From Bradyrhizobium sp. NP1 (GTDB lineage: Bacteria; Pseudomonadota; Alphaproteobacteria; Rhizobiales; Xanthobacteraceae), in the NCBI RefSeq assembly GCF_030378205.1, contig NZ_CP127385.1:7356001-7420000 (forward strand): a DNA stretch of 64,000 nt, written 5' to 3'. The notes under the pieces were generated by a model, which was not told the DNA's origin, did not search any database, and saw only the letters and a program-made list of their open reading frames with translations. Both the position numbers and the translations under genes were made by a program. How positions within the stretch are numbered: position 1 is the stretch's first letter; every line of letters starts with the position of its first letter. Shown here one piece after another: positions 25,716-34,298 of the stretch.

Positions 25716-26999
25716 ATGCTGGTCCTGACCTGTGCGATCGTGGCGATGACCATCGCCCTGTGGGCGACGCGCGCGCTGCCGGAATATCTCACCGGGCTGA
25801 TCTTCTTTGCGCTGGCGACGGTGACCGGCGTGGCGAGCCCCGCCACCGTGTTCTCCGGCTTCGCCTCCGCCGCCTTCTGGCTGGTGCTGAGCGGCTTCGT
25901 GCTGGGCGGCGCGATCCGCAAGACCGGGCTTGCCGATCGCATGGCGCGCGCCCTGGCCCACCGGCTGCGCGGCTCCTACCTGCGGTTGTTGTGCGGCGTG
26001 GTGCTGCTGACCTACGCCCTCGCCTTCATCATGCCCTCCAACATGGGCCGCATCGCGCTGCTGATGCCGGGCGTGATGGCGCTGGCCGACCGGGCAGGCC
26101 TGCGCGCGGGCAACCCCGGGCGCTATGGTCTCGGCCTTGCCGTCGGATTCGGCACCTTCATGCTGTCCTGCTCGATCCTGCCGTCGAACGTGCCCAACCA
26201 GGTGATGGCCGGTGCGATCGAGGCGAGCTACCAGATCCATCTGGCCTACCTGCCCTATCTGGTGCTGCACGCGCCCGTGCTCGGGCTTGCCAAGGCGGTG
26301 GCGCTGACCGGCTGCATCTACCTGCTCTGTCCGGCGACCGTGAAATTCGCCAGCCTCGAGGGCAGCGCCGCGCCGTTCTCGCCGGCCGAGCGGCGGCTGA
26401 TCGTGCTCCTCGGCGCCACGCTGGCGCTCTGGATGACCGACAGCCTGCACGGCATAGCGCCGGCCTGGGTCGGGCTCATCGCCGCCGTGATCTGCCTCAT
26501 GCCGCGCATCGGCGTGCTGTCCGCCGACGATTTCGCTGACAACGCCAACCTGCGCACGCTGATCTATATCGCCGCGATCCTCGGGCTTGCGGCGGTGGTG
26601 GCGAGGTCCGGCCTTGGCGAGCTCGTCGGCCGCGCCATCGTGGCGCTGGCGCCGTTCGACAAGGCATCGCCCTTTGCGAACTTCCTCATGCTGACGGGGA
26701 TCACGACGCTGTTCAATTTCATCGTCACCGCCAATGGCGTGCCGGCGCTCTACACGCCGCTGGCGCAGAGCTTTGCCGATGCCACCGGCCTGCCGCTCTT
26801 GACCGTGCTGATGATCCAGGTGATCGGCTTCTCAACCACCGTGCTGCCCTATCAGGCCGCCCCGATCGTGGTGGCGCTGGAGATGGGCGCGGTGCCGCCT
26901 GGCCTGGCGCTGCGCCTTTGTCTCGCGCTGGCGGCGATCACATTCGTGATCCTGCTGCCGCTCGATTTCGGCTGGTTCGCCTGGCTTGGCCGGCTGTGA
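25716..26999 (+). CDS. SLC13 (DASS) family anion permease
   Basis: 427 residues, about eleven membrane segments. The divalent anion:sodium symporter family takes up dicarboxylates, sulfate or similar anions. Two repeats are visible: the first holds MPSNMGRIALLMPG and SCSILPSNVPNQVMAG, the second TANGVPALYTPLAQSF and FSTTVLPYQAAPIVVAL, where the SNT-type substrate and sodium clamps lie. The clamp motifs differ from the strict SNT of VcINDY (SNV and TAN here), so the substrate may not be a C4 dicarboxylate. It would sit well with the nearby pckA if it carried C4 acids, but that is only suggestive. Confidence 0.83.
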   Translation: MLVLTCAIVAMTIALWATRALPEYLTGLIFFALATVTGVASPATVFSGFASAAFWLVLSGFVLGGAIRKTGLADRMARALAHRLRGSYLRLLCGVVLLTYALAFIMPSNMGRIALLMPGVMALADRAGLRAGNPGRYGLGLAVGFGTFMLSCSILPSNVPNQVMAGAIEASYQIHLAYLPYLVLHAPVLGLAKAVALTGCIYLLCPATVKFASLEGSAAPFSPAERRLIVLLGATLALWMTDSLHGIAPAWVGLIAAVICLMPRIGVLSADDFADNANLRTLIYIAAILGLAAVVARSGLGELVGRAIVALAPFDKASPFANFLMLTGITTLFNFIVTANGVPALYTPLAQSFADATGLPLLTVLMIQVIGFSTTVLPYQAAPIVVALEMGAVPPGLALRLCLALAAITFVILLPLDFGWFAWLGRL

Positions 27000-27017
27000 G
27001 GATTTCGGCCGCCCGGC

Positions 27018-27380
27018 TCAGGTGGCCTGCGTGGCGTTGCCCTTGACCAGGCTGGTCTGGCCGCTCACGGGGTCGGTGACGGCGTTGGCGACGGTCGCGG
27101 TGCCCGATCCCGTCAGCACGAATTTGGTGTCGCCGATCCGGAACGAGGAATTGCCGATCAGCACCTGCTGGTACTGAACGGTGCCGCCGCTCTGATACTT
27201 GACCTGGGCGCGGAAGCCGTTGACCTCGGAGATCGTCAGCTCGAACTTCTGATTGTTCGAGTAGGTGCCGCTCCAGCTCCCCTGATAGCTCTTGGCATCG
27301 ACCGGGGTGTATTTGACCGGAGGGCTCGCCGTCGGCGCCGACGAATAGGCACTCTGGAGAACGCTGAGAATATCACCCAT
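27018..27380 (-). CDS. Small hypothetical protein, beta-rich
   Basis: 120 residues from the ATG at 27378-27380. There is no signal peptide; the first 30 residues are Ser/Pro/Ala-rich, and the remainder alternates short strands: SWSGTYSNNQKFELTISEVNG, of which the W-S-G-T-Y-S pattern and the VLTGSGTATVANAV ending resemble small calycin- or carbohydrate-binding-like sheets. I do not recognise a named family. It converges on the SLC13 gene with 18 bases between stops. A collapsed copy of the paired-palindrome element lies 33 bases upstream of its start. Confidence 0.7.
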   Translation of the reverse strand: MGDILSVLQSAYSSAPTASPPVKYTPVDAKSYQGSWSGTYSNNQKFELTISEVNGFRAQVKYQSGGTVQYQQVLIGNSSFRIGDTKFVLTGSGTATVANAVTDPVSGQTSLVKGNATQAT

Positions 27381-27413
27381 GCCGTGCCCTTCCCCGACCA
27401 ACCGCGATCGCCA

Positions 27414-27469
27414 CCAGCGTGGCGGGTTCAGGCGTCCGCGAATTGCGAACTGCGGTATCAGGACACTAG
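27414..27469. repeat. Collapsed remnant of the paired-palindrome element (element D)
   Basis: The right part (27445-27469) matches the right arm of hairpin 2 of element B at 22 of 25 positions and ends in GGACACTAG. The left part (27414-27439, CCAGCGTGGCGGGTTCAGG onward) matches the hairpin-1 arm of element B almost as well, with one extra G and no TTT. Only a few bases lie between, so the inner arms and loops of a B-type pair appear to be deleted. It lies 33 bases upstream of the minus-strand gene that starts at 27380. Confidence 0.5.
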
Positions 27470-27506
27470 AGGCGATCTAGGTTGATGCGGAGTTAAGCGG
27501 GCGGCG

Positions 27507-27557
27507 CCGGCGGACAAAATGCACCGGCAGACAAAATGCACCGGCAGGCAAAACGCA
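27507..27557. repeat. Tandem repeat, three units of 17 bp
   Basis: CCGGCGGACAAAATGCA, CCGGCAGACAAAATGCA and CCGGCAGGCAAAACGCA follow each other without gap, with one to two changes per unit. It touches the terminator of pckA. No coding content. Confidence 0.8.
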
Positions 27558-27584
27558 AAAGGGCGGCCGAACGACCGCCCTTTT
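27557..27584 (-). terminator. Terminator of pckA (bidirectional shape)
   Basis: AAAAGGGCGG (27557-27566) pairs perfectly with CCGCCCTTTT (27575-27584) around eight bases. On the minus strand the stem is followed by the T side of the first arm. It lies 86 bases past the pckA stop and upstream of the next minus-strand gene, and the A/T ends make it usable in both directions. Confidence 0.75.
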
Positions 27585-27610
27585 CGATTTCCATCGCATC
27601 GAGATTCCCC

Positions 27611-27661
27611 GATGCGCAATGGCGCATCTGAGGTTCGTGCTGTCGCACGCCCCGGAATGAC
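27611..27661. repeat. Short interspersed repeat after pckA
   Basis: GATGCGC (27611-27617) pairs with GCGCATC (27622-27628) around AATG, followed by CTGAGGTTCGTG and CGCACGCCCCGGAATGACG. The ending CCCCGGAATGACG is a frequent border of Bradyrhizobium extragenic repeats, from memory. It fills the space between the terminator and the pckA stop. Confidence 0.55.
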
Positions 27662-27670
27662 GCTAACGCG

Positions 27671-29287
27671 TCACTCCGCCGCGAGCTTCACCTCGGGCGC
27701 GGCGGCGCGCACGTCGGCATCGACCGAGCTCTCGAACTTGGCAAAATTCTTCTGGAACATGCCGACCAGCGCACGCGCGGTCTTGTCGAACTCGGCCTTG
27801 TCGGCCCAGGTCTTGACGGGATCGAGCATGTGCGGCTCGACGCCGGGCAGCGAGGTCGGCACCGCAAAGCCGAAATACTTGTCGGTGCGGAAATCGGCAT
27901 TGCGCAAGCTGCCGTCCAGCGCCGCGGTCAAAAGCGCTCGCGTCACCTTGATCGGCATGCGCCGGCCAACGCCGTATTTTCCGCCGGTCCAGCCGGTGTT
28001 GACCAGCCAGCAATCGACATTGTGCTTCGCGATCAGGTCGCGCAGCAGGTTGCCGTAGACCGACGGATCGCGCGGCAGGAACGGCGAGCCGAAGCAGGTC
28101 GAGAATTCCGGCTGCGGCTCGTTGCCGAGGCCGCGCTCGGTGCCCGCGACCTTCGCGGTGTAGCCGGACAGGAAGTGATACATCGCCTGCGCCGGAGAGA
28201 GCTTGGCGATCGGCGGCATCACGCCGAAGGCGTCGGCCGCGAGCATCACCAGGTTCTTTGGATGCGGCGCCCGGCCGGTGCGCGAGGCGTTCGGGATGAA
28301 ATCGAGCGGATAAGCCGAGCGGGTGTTCTCGGTCTTCGAGCCGTCGTCGAAATCAGGCAGATGCGTCCGCCCGTCGAGCACGACGTTCTCCAGCACGGCG
28401 CCGAAGCGCTTCGACGCCGCATAGATCTCGGGCTCGGCCTCCTTCGACAGCTTGATGCACTTGGCGTAGCAGCCGCCCTCGAAATTGAAGATGCCGTCGG
28501 GACCCCAGCCATGCTCGTCGTCGCCGATCAGGGTGCGCTTCGGGTCGGCCGAGAGCGTGGTCTTGCCGGTGCCGGACAGGCCGAAGAAGATCGCGGTGTC
28601 GCCGTCGGGTCCGACATTGGCCGAGCAGTGCATCGGCATCACGCCGCGCTCGGGCAGATAATAGTTCAGCGTGGTGAACACGCTCTTCTTCATCTCGCCG
28701 GCATAATAAGACCCGCCGATCAGGACGATCTTGCGGGCGAAATCGATGGCCACGACGTTCTCCGAGCGCACGCCATGACGTTTGGGATCGGCACGGAAGC
28801 TCGGCAGGTCGACGATGGTGAGCTCCGGCGCGAAGCCGGAAAGCTCGCTCACGTCGGGGCGGATCAAGAGCGTGCGGATGAACAGCGAGTGCCACGCGAG
28901 CTCGGTGAAGACGCGCGTCCTGATGCGATAGGTCGGATCGGCGCCGCCATAGAGGTCCTGCGCGAACAGCGTCATGCCTTCGGCATGCTTGAGGAAGTCC
29001 TGATACAGCGCCTCGAACTGCGCTGCAGATATCGACTGGTTGCCGGCCCACCACATGTTCTTGTCGGTGGTCGCGTCGCGCACCGTGAACTTGTCCTTCG
29101 GGCTGCGGCCGGTGAACTCGCCGGTGTCGGCGCAGAGCGCGCCATCGCAGGAGAGCACGGCCTCGCCCGTGCGCAGCGCATGTTCATAGAGCTGCGGCGC
29201 GCCGAAATTCCAGTGCACCGCCTTGAGCTTTTTGAAGCCGAATTTGTCGGCGCCGAAAGCACCGTTATGCACGCCCGTCTCTTGCAC
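27671..29287 (-). CDS. pckA: Phosphoenolpyruvate carboxykinase (ATP)
   Basis: 538 residues from the GTG at 29285-29287, with GAGGAGGATCC just upstream and the family start [16 protein letters not shown] right after. Makes PEP from oxaloacetate and ATP, the first committed step of gluconeogenesis on C4 acids. The kinase-1a P-loop is [12 protein letters not shown], kinase-2 is LIGDDEHGW, and the PEP-carboxykinase-specific block [19 protein letters not shown] precedes them; the substrate arginine lies in [10 protein letters not shown]. Length is normal. The gene order pckA, then chvI-chvG-hprK on the other strand, is conserved in rhizobia, and the ChvGI system and a LacI-type regulator (PckR) control pckA in some of them. 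Confidence 0.97.
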   Translation of the reverse strand: MQETGVHNGAFGADKFGFKKLKAVHWNFGAPQLYEHALRTGEAVLSCDGALCADTGEFTGRSPKDKFTVRDATTDKNMWWAGNQSISAAQFEALYQDFLKHAEGMTLFAQDLYGGADPTYRIRTRVFTELAWHSLFIRTLLIRPDVSELSGFAPELTIVDLPSFRADPKRHGVRSENVVAIDFARKIVLIGGSYYAGEMKKSVFTTLNYYLPERGVMPMHCSANVGPDGDTAIFFGLSGTGKTTLSADPKRTLIGDDEHGWGPDGIFNFEGGCYAKCIKLSKEAEPEIYAASKRFGAVLENVVLDGRTHLPDFDDGSKTENTRSAYPLDFIPNASRTGRAPHPKNLVMLAADAFGVMPPIAKLSPAQAMYHFLSGYTAKVAGTERGLGNEPQPEFSTCFGSPFLPRDPSVYGNLLRDLIAKHNVDCWLVNTGWTGGKYGVGRRMPIKVTRALLTAALDGSLRNADFRTDKYFGFAVPTSLPGVEPHMLDPVKTWADKAEFDKTARALVGMFQKNFAKFESSVDADVRAAAPEVKLAAE

Positions 29288-29403
29288 GAAGGATCCTCCT
29301 CGAAGCCGCGTTTTCCTGGGTGCGAATGCCGCCAAACGCGCCCGCCGCCGCGGTGACCGTCAAACATAGCATAGCCCTGCGGGCCCGATCCGGCGACCTA
29401 TTA

Positions 29404-29427
29404 CTTGGCAACGTTGCGGTTGCCAAG
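29404..29427. promoter_or_regulatory. Operator-like palindrome upstream of pckA
   Basis: CTTGGCAAC (29404-29412) and GTTGCCAAG (29419-29427) are perfect inverted repeats with GTTGCG between. Within them GCAACGTTGC (29408-29417) is a 10-base palindrome with a central CG, the form of many LacI/GalR operators. It lies about 117 bases upstream of the pckA start. The rest of the 395-base gap 29288-29682 shows only a second weak palindrome (TGATGTTTTTCACATCA, near 29586) and no gene. Confidence 0.45.
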
Positions 29428-29682
29428 CCGATCCCGCATGTTTTGGTTTATTCTGCAGCAGTCCTTGATTTCGCTCAATGACTTGCCGCGGCGCATGCTG
29501 CCATGCACGGCCGGAGCGGCGCGACAACGGGCCGCGACGCCTTTGCCGGCCGTCTGCTGCGGCGCAAAAATTAAGCATGACGGCGTGATGTTTTTCACAT
29601 CATGACAAGACACGACCCTGCCCTGCGCAACCAGCGCGGATGCACGCGCGACACGCCGCGTCGAGCCCTTGTCATGCCACCC

Positions 29683-30414
29683 TCACTGCTCGCGCGCTTT
29701 CGCCGCCAGGTCGACCAGCATCTTGCGCAGCTCGCCCGGCGTCGTCACCGGATGCGGAAAATCGAGCCGCAGCGTGGCGCGGCCCGCCTGCATGTCCAGG
29801 CCTTCCGGATCGCAGCCGGTGCAGCGCCACTCCGCACGCTCGGCGCCGAGCAATCGGGTCGCGTAGAGATCGAGCGCCTCGCGATGGTCCTCGTTCATGT
29901 GCTCGACCGCGCCCTGCTCGGCCTCGACCAGCGCAGCGGCGTTGTTGATATCGGTGAGGAACTGCGCGGGCTCGAGGTCGATGATCCGCCCGAATCCCGC
30001 CACCAGATGGGCGCCGGACGGCCTGATCCGGAAGAAGGAGAAATCCGCGAAATCCGCAAATTCCGCGGCCGCGGGATGCGCGTTCAGATAGCGCCGGCGC
30101 AGGGTGTCCGCCTCCTCCGCAGCCGCCACCTCGGCGTGACCCGCCAGCATGATCCGGGCGCCTTCCAGGGGGTCGCCGGCGGCCCGCTCGTCCAGCATCA
30201 GCGAGACCCTGTTGTCGGCCAGGATGTTTCGCGTATGCACGGCAAGGCGCGAAATCAGCAGGATCGGCGAGCCGTCGGCATGGCTTGCGACATTGACCAG
30301 CGAGCAGTAGGGATCGCCCGTTCCGGTCATCAGGGTCCCAAGCGCGCCCTCGCGTCGGCGCCGCAGCAGCGATTTTGCAAGCCTTTTCGGGTCGAAATCA
30401 GCGGTCGGCTGCAT
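29683..30414 (-). CDS. hugZ: HugZ-like heme utilization / pyridoxamine phosphate oxidase-like protein
   Basis: 243 residues, cytoplasmic. The N-terminal split-barrel domain (about 15-150) contains GTLMTGTGDPYCSLVNVA and SRLAVHTRNILADNRVSL; the C-terminal DUF2470 domain (about 160-240) contains AVEHMNEDHREALDLYA, whose His-Met-Asn-Glu-Asp-His run is the hallmark. In Helicobacter HugZ this domain binds and degrades heme; in alphaproteobacteria, close relatives work in heme or iron handling, though a different flavin or heme substrate is possible. It is divergent from chvI with 220 bases between them, and follows pckA in the same direction without shared transcription being clear. Confidence 0.85.
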   Translation of the reverse strand: MQPTADFDPKRLAKSLLRRRREGALGTLMTGTGDPYCSLVNVASHADGSPILLISRLAVHTRNILADNRVSLMLDERAAGDPLEGARIMLAGHAEVAAAEEADTLRRRYLNAHPAAAEFADFADFSFFRIRPSGAHLVAGFGRIIDLEPAQFLTDINNAAALVEAEQGAVEHMNEDHREALDLYATRLLGAERAEWRCTGCDPEGLDMQAGRATLRLDFPHPVTTPGELRKMLVDLAAKAREQ

Positions 30415-30634
30415 GTTTTTTTACCTGTCATCCTGTTGCAATAAGGCCCTTTTCTCGGGTAAACGAGCGTCACGATGGGTCGGGACGTCCAGCCGGGTGC
30501 TAGGCGTTTTTATGGAACTCGGTCACACTTCAGCCCAGCTTGCATTGCTCGTTGGACCGCGTTCGAAGCCCTAATGTGCGGCGCATCGCTGGATAGTCCG
30601 CCGTTTCAGCAACTCTCTATCTGAAAGCAGGCTC

Positions 30635-31336
30635 ATGCCCACAATCGCTTTGGTCGACGACGACCGCAACATTCTGACATCCGTTTCGATCGCGCTGGAA
30701 GCCGAAGGCTACCGCATCATGACCTACACCGACGGCGCCTCGGCGCTCGACGGTTTTCGGACCAGCCAGCCCGATCTTGCGATCCTCGACATCAAGATGC
30801 CGCGCATGGACGGCATGGAGACGCTGCGCAGACTCCGGCAGAAGTCCGACCTGCCGGTGATCTTCCTGACCTCCAAGGATGAAGAGATCGACGAATTGTT
30901 CGGCCTCAAAATGGGCGCCGACGATTTCATCCGCAAGCCGTTCTCGCAGCGTCTCCTGGTCGAGCGCGTGAAGGCGGTGCTGCGCCGCTCGCAGCCGAAG
31001 GACCCGACCGCGGTGCCGAAGGAGAATGACGCCAAGGCGCTCGATCGCGGCCTCCTGCGCATGGATCCGGAGCGGCACACCTGCACCTGGAAGAACGAGC
31101 CGGTGACGCTGACCGTCACCGAATTTTTGATCCTGCAGGCGCTGGCGACGCGGCCCGGCGTGGTGAAGAGCCGCAACGCGCTGATGGACGCCGCCTATGA
31201 CGACCAGGTCTATGTCGACGACCGCACCATCGACAGCCACATCAAGCGGCTGCGCAAGAAGTTCAAGATGGTCGACGACGAGTTCGAGATGATCGAGACC
31301 CTGTACGGCGTCGGCTACCGGTTCAAGGAAACCTGA
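30635..31336 (+). CDS. chvI: Response regulator ChvI
   Basis: 233 residues. OmpR-type regulator: receiver domain (1-118) with the acidic pocket VDDD at 7-10, phosphorylation Asp52 in [12 protein letters not shown], and Lys in [10 protein letters not shown]; a winged-helix domain (about 135-230) ends YGVGYRFKE. The long match to rhizobial ChvI, including [18 protein letters not shown] at the start, makes the identification firm. Together with ChvG it responds to acid and envelope stress or host entry, and controls exopolysaccharide, motility and central carbon genes in rhizobia and Agrobacterium. It starts the operon chvI-chvG-hprK-EIIA-HPr. Confidence 0.97.
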   Translation: MPTIALVDDDRNILTSVSIALEAEGYRIMTYTDGASALDGFRTSQPDLAILDIKMPRMDGMETLRRLRQKSDLPVIFLTSKDEEIDELFGLKMGADDFIRKPFSQRLLVERVKAVLRRSQPKDPTAVPKENDAKALDRGLLRMDPERHTCTWKNEPVTLTVTEFLILQALATRPGVVKSRNALMDAAYDDQVYVDDRTIDSHIKRLRKKFKMVDDEFEMIETLYGVGYRFKET

Positions 31337-31360
31337 TTGCATTCCGCCGATGCGGGTTTG

Positions 31361-31384
31361 CAGACTGACGGCACCGTCAGTCTG
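31361..31384. promoter_or_regulatory. Perfect hairpin between chvI and chvG
   Basis: CAGACTGACG (31361-31370) and CGTCAGTCTG (31375-31384) are exact complements around GCAC. No T run follows, so it is not a standard terminator. It lies in the 89-base gap 42 bases before the chvG start. It could be an RNA processing or stability site that tunes the ratio of regulator to kinase, or a symmetric DNA site; the sequence does not tell which. Confidence 0.5.
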
Positions 31385-31425
31385 AGGTAGGGTGTGACGG
31401 CAGCGCACATCGCGGGACCTTTATC

Positions 31426-33231
31426 TTGCTTGATCGAACGCAGCCTGATCCGGGCGTAAGCAGCGAGGACGCCTCGACGTCGCTCGTGCTCGAAAGTCCG
31501 GTCGCCGACAGCCCGAAGGTTACGGGCTGGCGGCCGCTGCGCTGGCTGAGCCGCGCCGGGCAGTTCCTCTTCACGCTCTCGTTTTCGAGCCTGACGCGCC
31601 GCATCGTCTCGCTGAACATCGCGGGTCTCCTCGCGCTGGTGGCGAGCGTGCTCTATCTGTCGCAGTTTCGCGCCGGCCTGATCGACGCGCGGGCGCAGAG
31701 CCTGCTGGTACAGGCCGAGATCATCGCGGGCGCGATCGCGGCTTCCGCCACCGTGCAGACCAACGCCATCACCATCGATCCCGACCGGCTGCTCGACCTG
31801 AAGCCCGGCGAAACCTACACCGCGCCGGACGAATCCTCCGGCCTCGACTTCCCGATCAACCCCGAACGCGTCGCGCCGGTGCTGCGCACGCTGATCTCGC
31901 CGACCAAGACCCGGGCGCGCATCTATGATCCGGGCGGCGGGATGCTGCTCGACAGCCGCAATCTCGAAAACGTGCTGCGCTTCGACTTGCCGACCCCGGC
32001 CTCGCAGCAGCCGAACGTCGCCGAGCGCGCGATGATCGCAATCCGCACCTGGCTGAACCGCGGCGACCTGCCGCTGTACCGCGAGCTCGGGCCGGAGAAC
32101 GGCAACGGCTATCAGGAGGTCGCCGACGCGCTCAAGGGGCAGAAGCGCTCCATGGTACGCGTGAATTCGCGCGGCGAGGTGATCGTCTCGGTCGCCGTGC
32201 CCGTGCTGCGTTCACGCGCGATCCACGGCGCGCTGATGCTCTCCACGCAGGGCGACGACATCGACCAGATGGTGACCGCCGAGCGGCTCGCGATCCTGAA
32301 GGTCGGCGGCGTCGCCTCCGCCGTGATGATCGTGCTGTCGCTGCTGCTCGCCTCGACCATCGCCGGTCCCGTGCGCCGGCTCGCCGATTCCGCCGAGCGC
32401 GTCCGCCGCCGCATCAAGACCCGCGTCGAGATCCCCGACTTCACCCGCCGCCGCGACGAGATCGGCCATCTCTCCGGCGCGCTGCGCGACATGACGGATG
32501 CGCTCTACAACCGCATCGAGGCGATCGAGATGTTCGCCGCCGACGTGGCGCACGAATTGAAGAACCCGCTGACCTCGCTGCGCTCGGCGGTGGAGACGCT
32601 GCCGCTGGCGCGTACCGACAACAGCCGAGCGCGCCTGCTCGCCGTGATCGAGCACGACGTCAAGCGGCTCGATCGGCTGATCTCGGACATTTCCGACGCC
32701 AGCCGGCTCGACGCCGAGCTGCAGCGCCAGGACATGGCGCCGGTCGATCTGCGCCGCCTCCTGACCACGCTGACCTCGGTCGCCAACGAGACCCGGCTCG
32801 GCCACGACGTCGCCGTCGAGGCGCGCTTCGAGGGCCGCAGCCCGCTCGACGCCTTCTCGGTGCCAGGCCATGATTCGCGGCTCGGCCAGGTGATCTCGAA
32901 CCTGCTCTCCAACGCGCAGTCGTTCTCCGATCCCGGCGGCAAGGTGCGCATCCATTGCCGCCGCCTGCGCGCCGAGATCGAGATCGTGGTCGACGACGAC
33001 GGCCCGGGCATCCGTCCCGATGCGCTGGAGCGCATCTTCGAGCGCTTCTACACCGATCGGCCGCATCAGGGCTTTGGCCAGAATTCGGGCCTCGGCCTAT
33101 CGATCTCCAAGCAGATCATCGAGGCCCATGGCGGGCGCATCTGGGCCGAGAACCGGGTCGGGCCGCTGAACGCCGACGGCGAGACCACCGTGGCGGGCGC
33201 CCGCTTCGTGGTCAGGCTGCCGGCGCTATGA
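31426..33231 (+). CDS. chvG: Sensor histidine kinase ChvG
   Basis: 601 residues from a TTG at 31426, the only start that keeps the N-terminal region LDRTQPDPGVSSEDASTSLV in frame after the hairpin. Two membrane segments (about 65-88 and 288-312) flank a periplasmic sensor domain of some 200 residues. A HAMP domain follows, then the dimerisation helix with His376 in DVAHELKNPLTSLRS and the ATPase core with N box SNLLSNAQSFSD, G1 VDDDGPGIRPD, F box ERIFERFYTDRP and G2 NSGLGLSISKQI. It phosphorylates ChvI. Its stop overlaps the hprK start (ATGA), so kinase and HPr kinase are translated together. Confidence 0.96.
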   Translation: MLDRTQPDPGVSSEDASTSLVLESPVADSPKVTGWRPLRWLSRAGQFLFTLSFSSLTRRIVSLNIAGLLALVASVLYLSQFRAGLIDARAQSLLVQAEIIAGAIAASATVQTNAITIDPDRLLDLKPGETYTAPDESSGLDFPINPERVAPVLRTLISPTKTRARIYDPGGGMLLDSRNLENVLRFDLPTPASQQPNVAERAMIAIRTWLNRGDLPLYRELGPENGNGYQEVADALKGQKRSMVRVNSRGEVIVSVAVPVLRSRAIHGALMLSTQGDDIDQMVTAERLAILKVGGVASAVMIVLSLLLASTIAGPVRRLADSAERVRRRIKTRVEIPDFTRRRDEIGHLSGALRDMTDALYNRIEAIEMFAADVAHELKNPLTSLRSAVETLPLARTDNSRARLLAVIEHDVKRLDRLISDISDASRLDAELQRQDMAPVDLRRLLTTLTSVANETRLGHDVAVEARFEGRSPLDAFSVPGHDSRLGQVISNLLSNAQSFSDPGGKVRIHCRRLRAEIEIVVDDDGPGIRPDALERIFERFYTDRPHQGFGQNSGLGLSISKQIIEAHGGRIWAENRVGPLNADGETTVAGARFVVRLPAL

Positions 33232-33767
33232 GCGGGACCGCCGGTGGGGGCACTGGCCCCACCATCCACGCTTCCGCTGTCCTGGTCGGCGCACGCGCCG
33301 TGCTGATCCGCGGCCCCTCGGGAGCCGGCAAATCGCGCCTCGCCTTCGACCTGATCCTGGCCGGCCGGTCCGGCCAGATCCCGCCGACCGTCCTGGTCGG
33401 CGACGACCGGCTCCATGTCGATGCGCGGGGCGATGTGCTGGTCGCCCGGCCCGCGCGCGAACTCGAAAGCCTGATCGAGATCCGCGGGCTCGGCATCCGC
33501 CGCTGCGACTTTGTGGCCGAGGCGACAATCGGCCTCGTGGTTGATCTCGCCGCACCCGATGCCGAACGGCTGCCGCCGCGGCACGCCCTTGTCACCACCA
33601 TGTTCGGTGTCAAAATACCGCGAATCCCGGTGCCATCAGGCTTCGCACCCCTTCCGCTGGTTGTCGCGGCGCTGACGACAACCGAAAGTTCATCTTCCGT
33701 TAACCTTTCAGGCGATTGCTTGAAGGGAATTGGTAACCATATGAGCCCCACTATCGCCACCGAATAG
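33228..33767 (+). CDS. hprK: HPr kinase/phosphorylase, short alphaproteobacterial form
   Basis: 179 residues; only the C-terminal catalytic domain of the classic 310-residue HPrK, as is usual in alphaproteobacteria. Walker A is RGPSGAGKSRLAFDL (about 28-42), followed by the base-recognition VGDDRLHVDARGDVL and the HPrK signature IEIRGLGIRRCDF. It phosphorylates and dephosphorylates a serine of HPr. The ATG overlaps the chvG stop by four bases, so expression is tied to the two-component system. A 60-residue N-terminal region seen in firmicutes is absent. The last 25 residues (SSSSVNLSGDCLKG) are poorly conserved. The known link is control of carbon metabolism, including pckA, in rhizobia. Confidence 0.95.
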   Translation: MSGTAGGGTGPTIHASAVLVGARAVLIRGPSGAGKSRLAFDLILAGRSGQIPPTVLVGDDRLHVDARGDVLVARPARELESLIEIRGLGIRRCDFVAEATIGLVVDLAAPDAERLPPRHALVTTMFGVKIPRIPVPSGFAPLPLVVAALTTTESSSSVNLSGDCLKGIGNHMSPTIATE

Positions 33768-33896
33768 ACCGGCGCCACTCCCTCTTCTCAGGTCAGATTC
33801 CGGGAGAAACGCGAAGATCCCCTCTTGCGCGGGGGCTCTGGATGGTCAAAGTGGCGCGTTCGTGCGGTGCACCAAAGCACCCGCGAGGAGTTTCCG

Positions 33897-34298
33897 ATGA
33901 TTGGCCTAGTACTGGTGACCCATGGGCGCCTTGCCGACGAGTTCAAGGCCGCGCTCGAACACGTCATGGGTCCACAGAAACAAATTGAAGCAATTACGAT
34001 CGGAGCTGAAGACGACGCCGATCTCTGCCGCAGCGATATCATCGAGGCGGTCAACCGCGTCGATTCCGGCGACGGCGTTGCCATCCTGACCGACATGTTC
34101 GGCGGCACGCCGTCCAACCTCGCGATCTCCTGCATGAGCCGCCCCAAGGTCGAGGTGCTCGCAGGCATCAACCTTCCCATGCTGGTCAAGCTCGCCAAGG
34201 TGCGCGAGGAGCGCTCGCTGCCCGACGCCATCGCGATGGCGCAGGAGGCGGGCCGCAAATACGTCACGATCGCAAGCCGAGTCCTTGCCGGCAAATGA
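33897..34298 (+). CDS. PTS system EIIA component, mannose family
   Basis: 133 residues from the ATG at 33897, behind GCGAGGAG. The phosphorylation site is His9 in LVLVTHGRLADEF; TDMFGGTPSNLAIS is the second typical block of EIIA-Man, and the fold ends VTIASRVLAGK. No EIIB, EIIC or EIID is present in the window, so it is a regulatory rather than a sugar-transport protein, the normal case in alphaproteobacteria with an incomplete PTS. It receives phosphate from HPr; its targets probably include enzymes or regulators of carbon metabolism. It overlaps the HPr gene by four bases. Confidence 0.95.
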   Translation: MIGLVLVTHGRLADEFKAALEHVMGPQKQIEAITIGAEDDADLCRSDIIEAVNRVDSGDGVAILTDMFGGTPSNLAISCMSRPKVEVLAGINLPMLVKLAKVREERSLPDAIAMAQEAGRKYVTIASRVLAGK

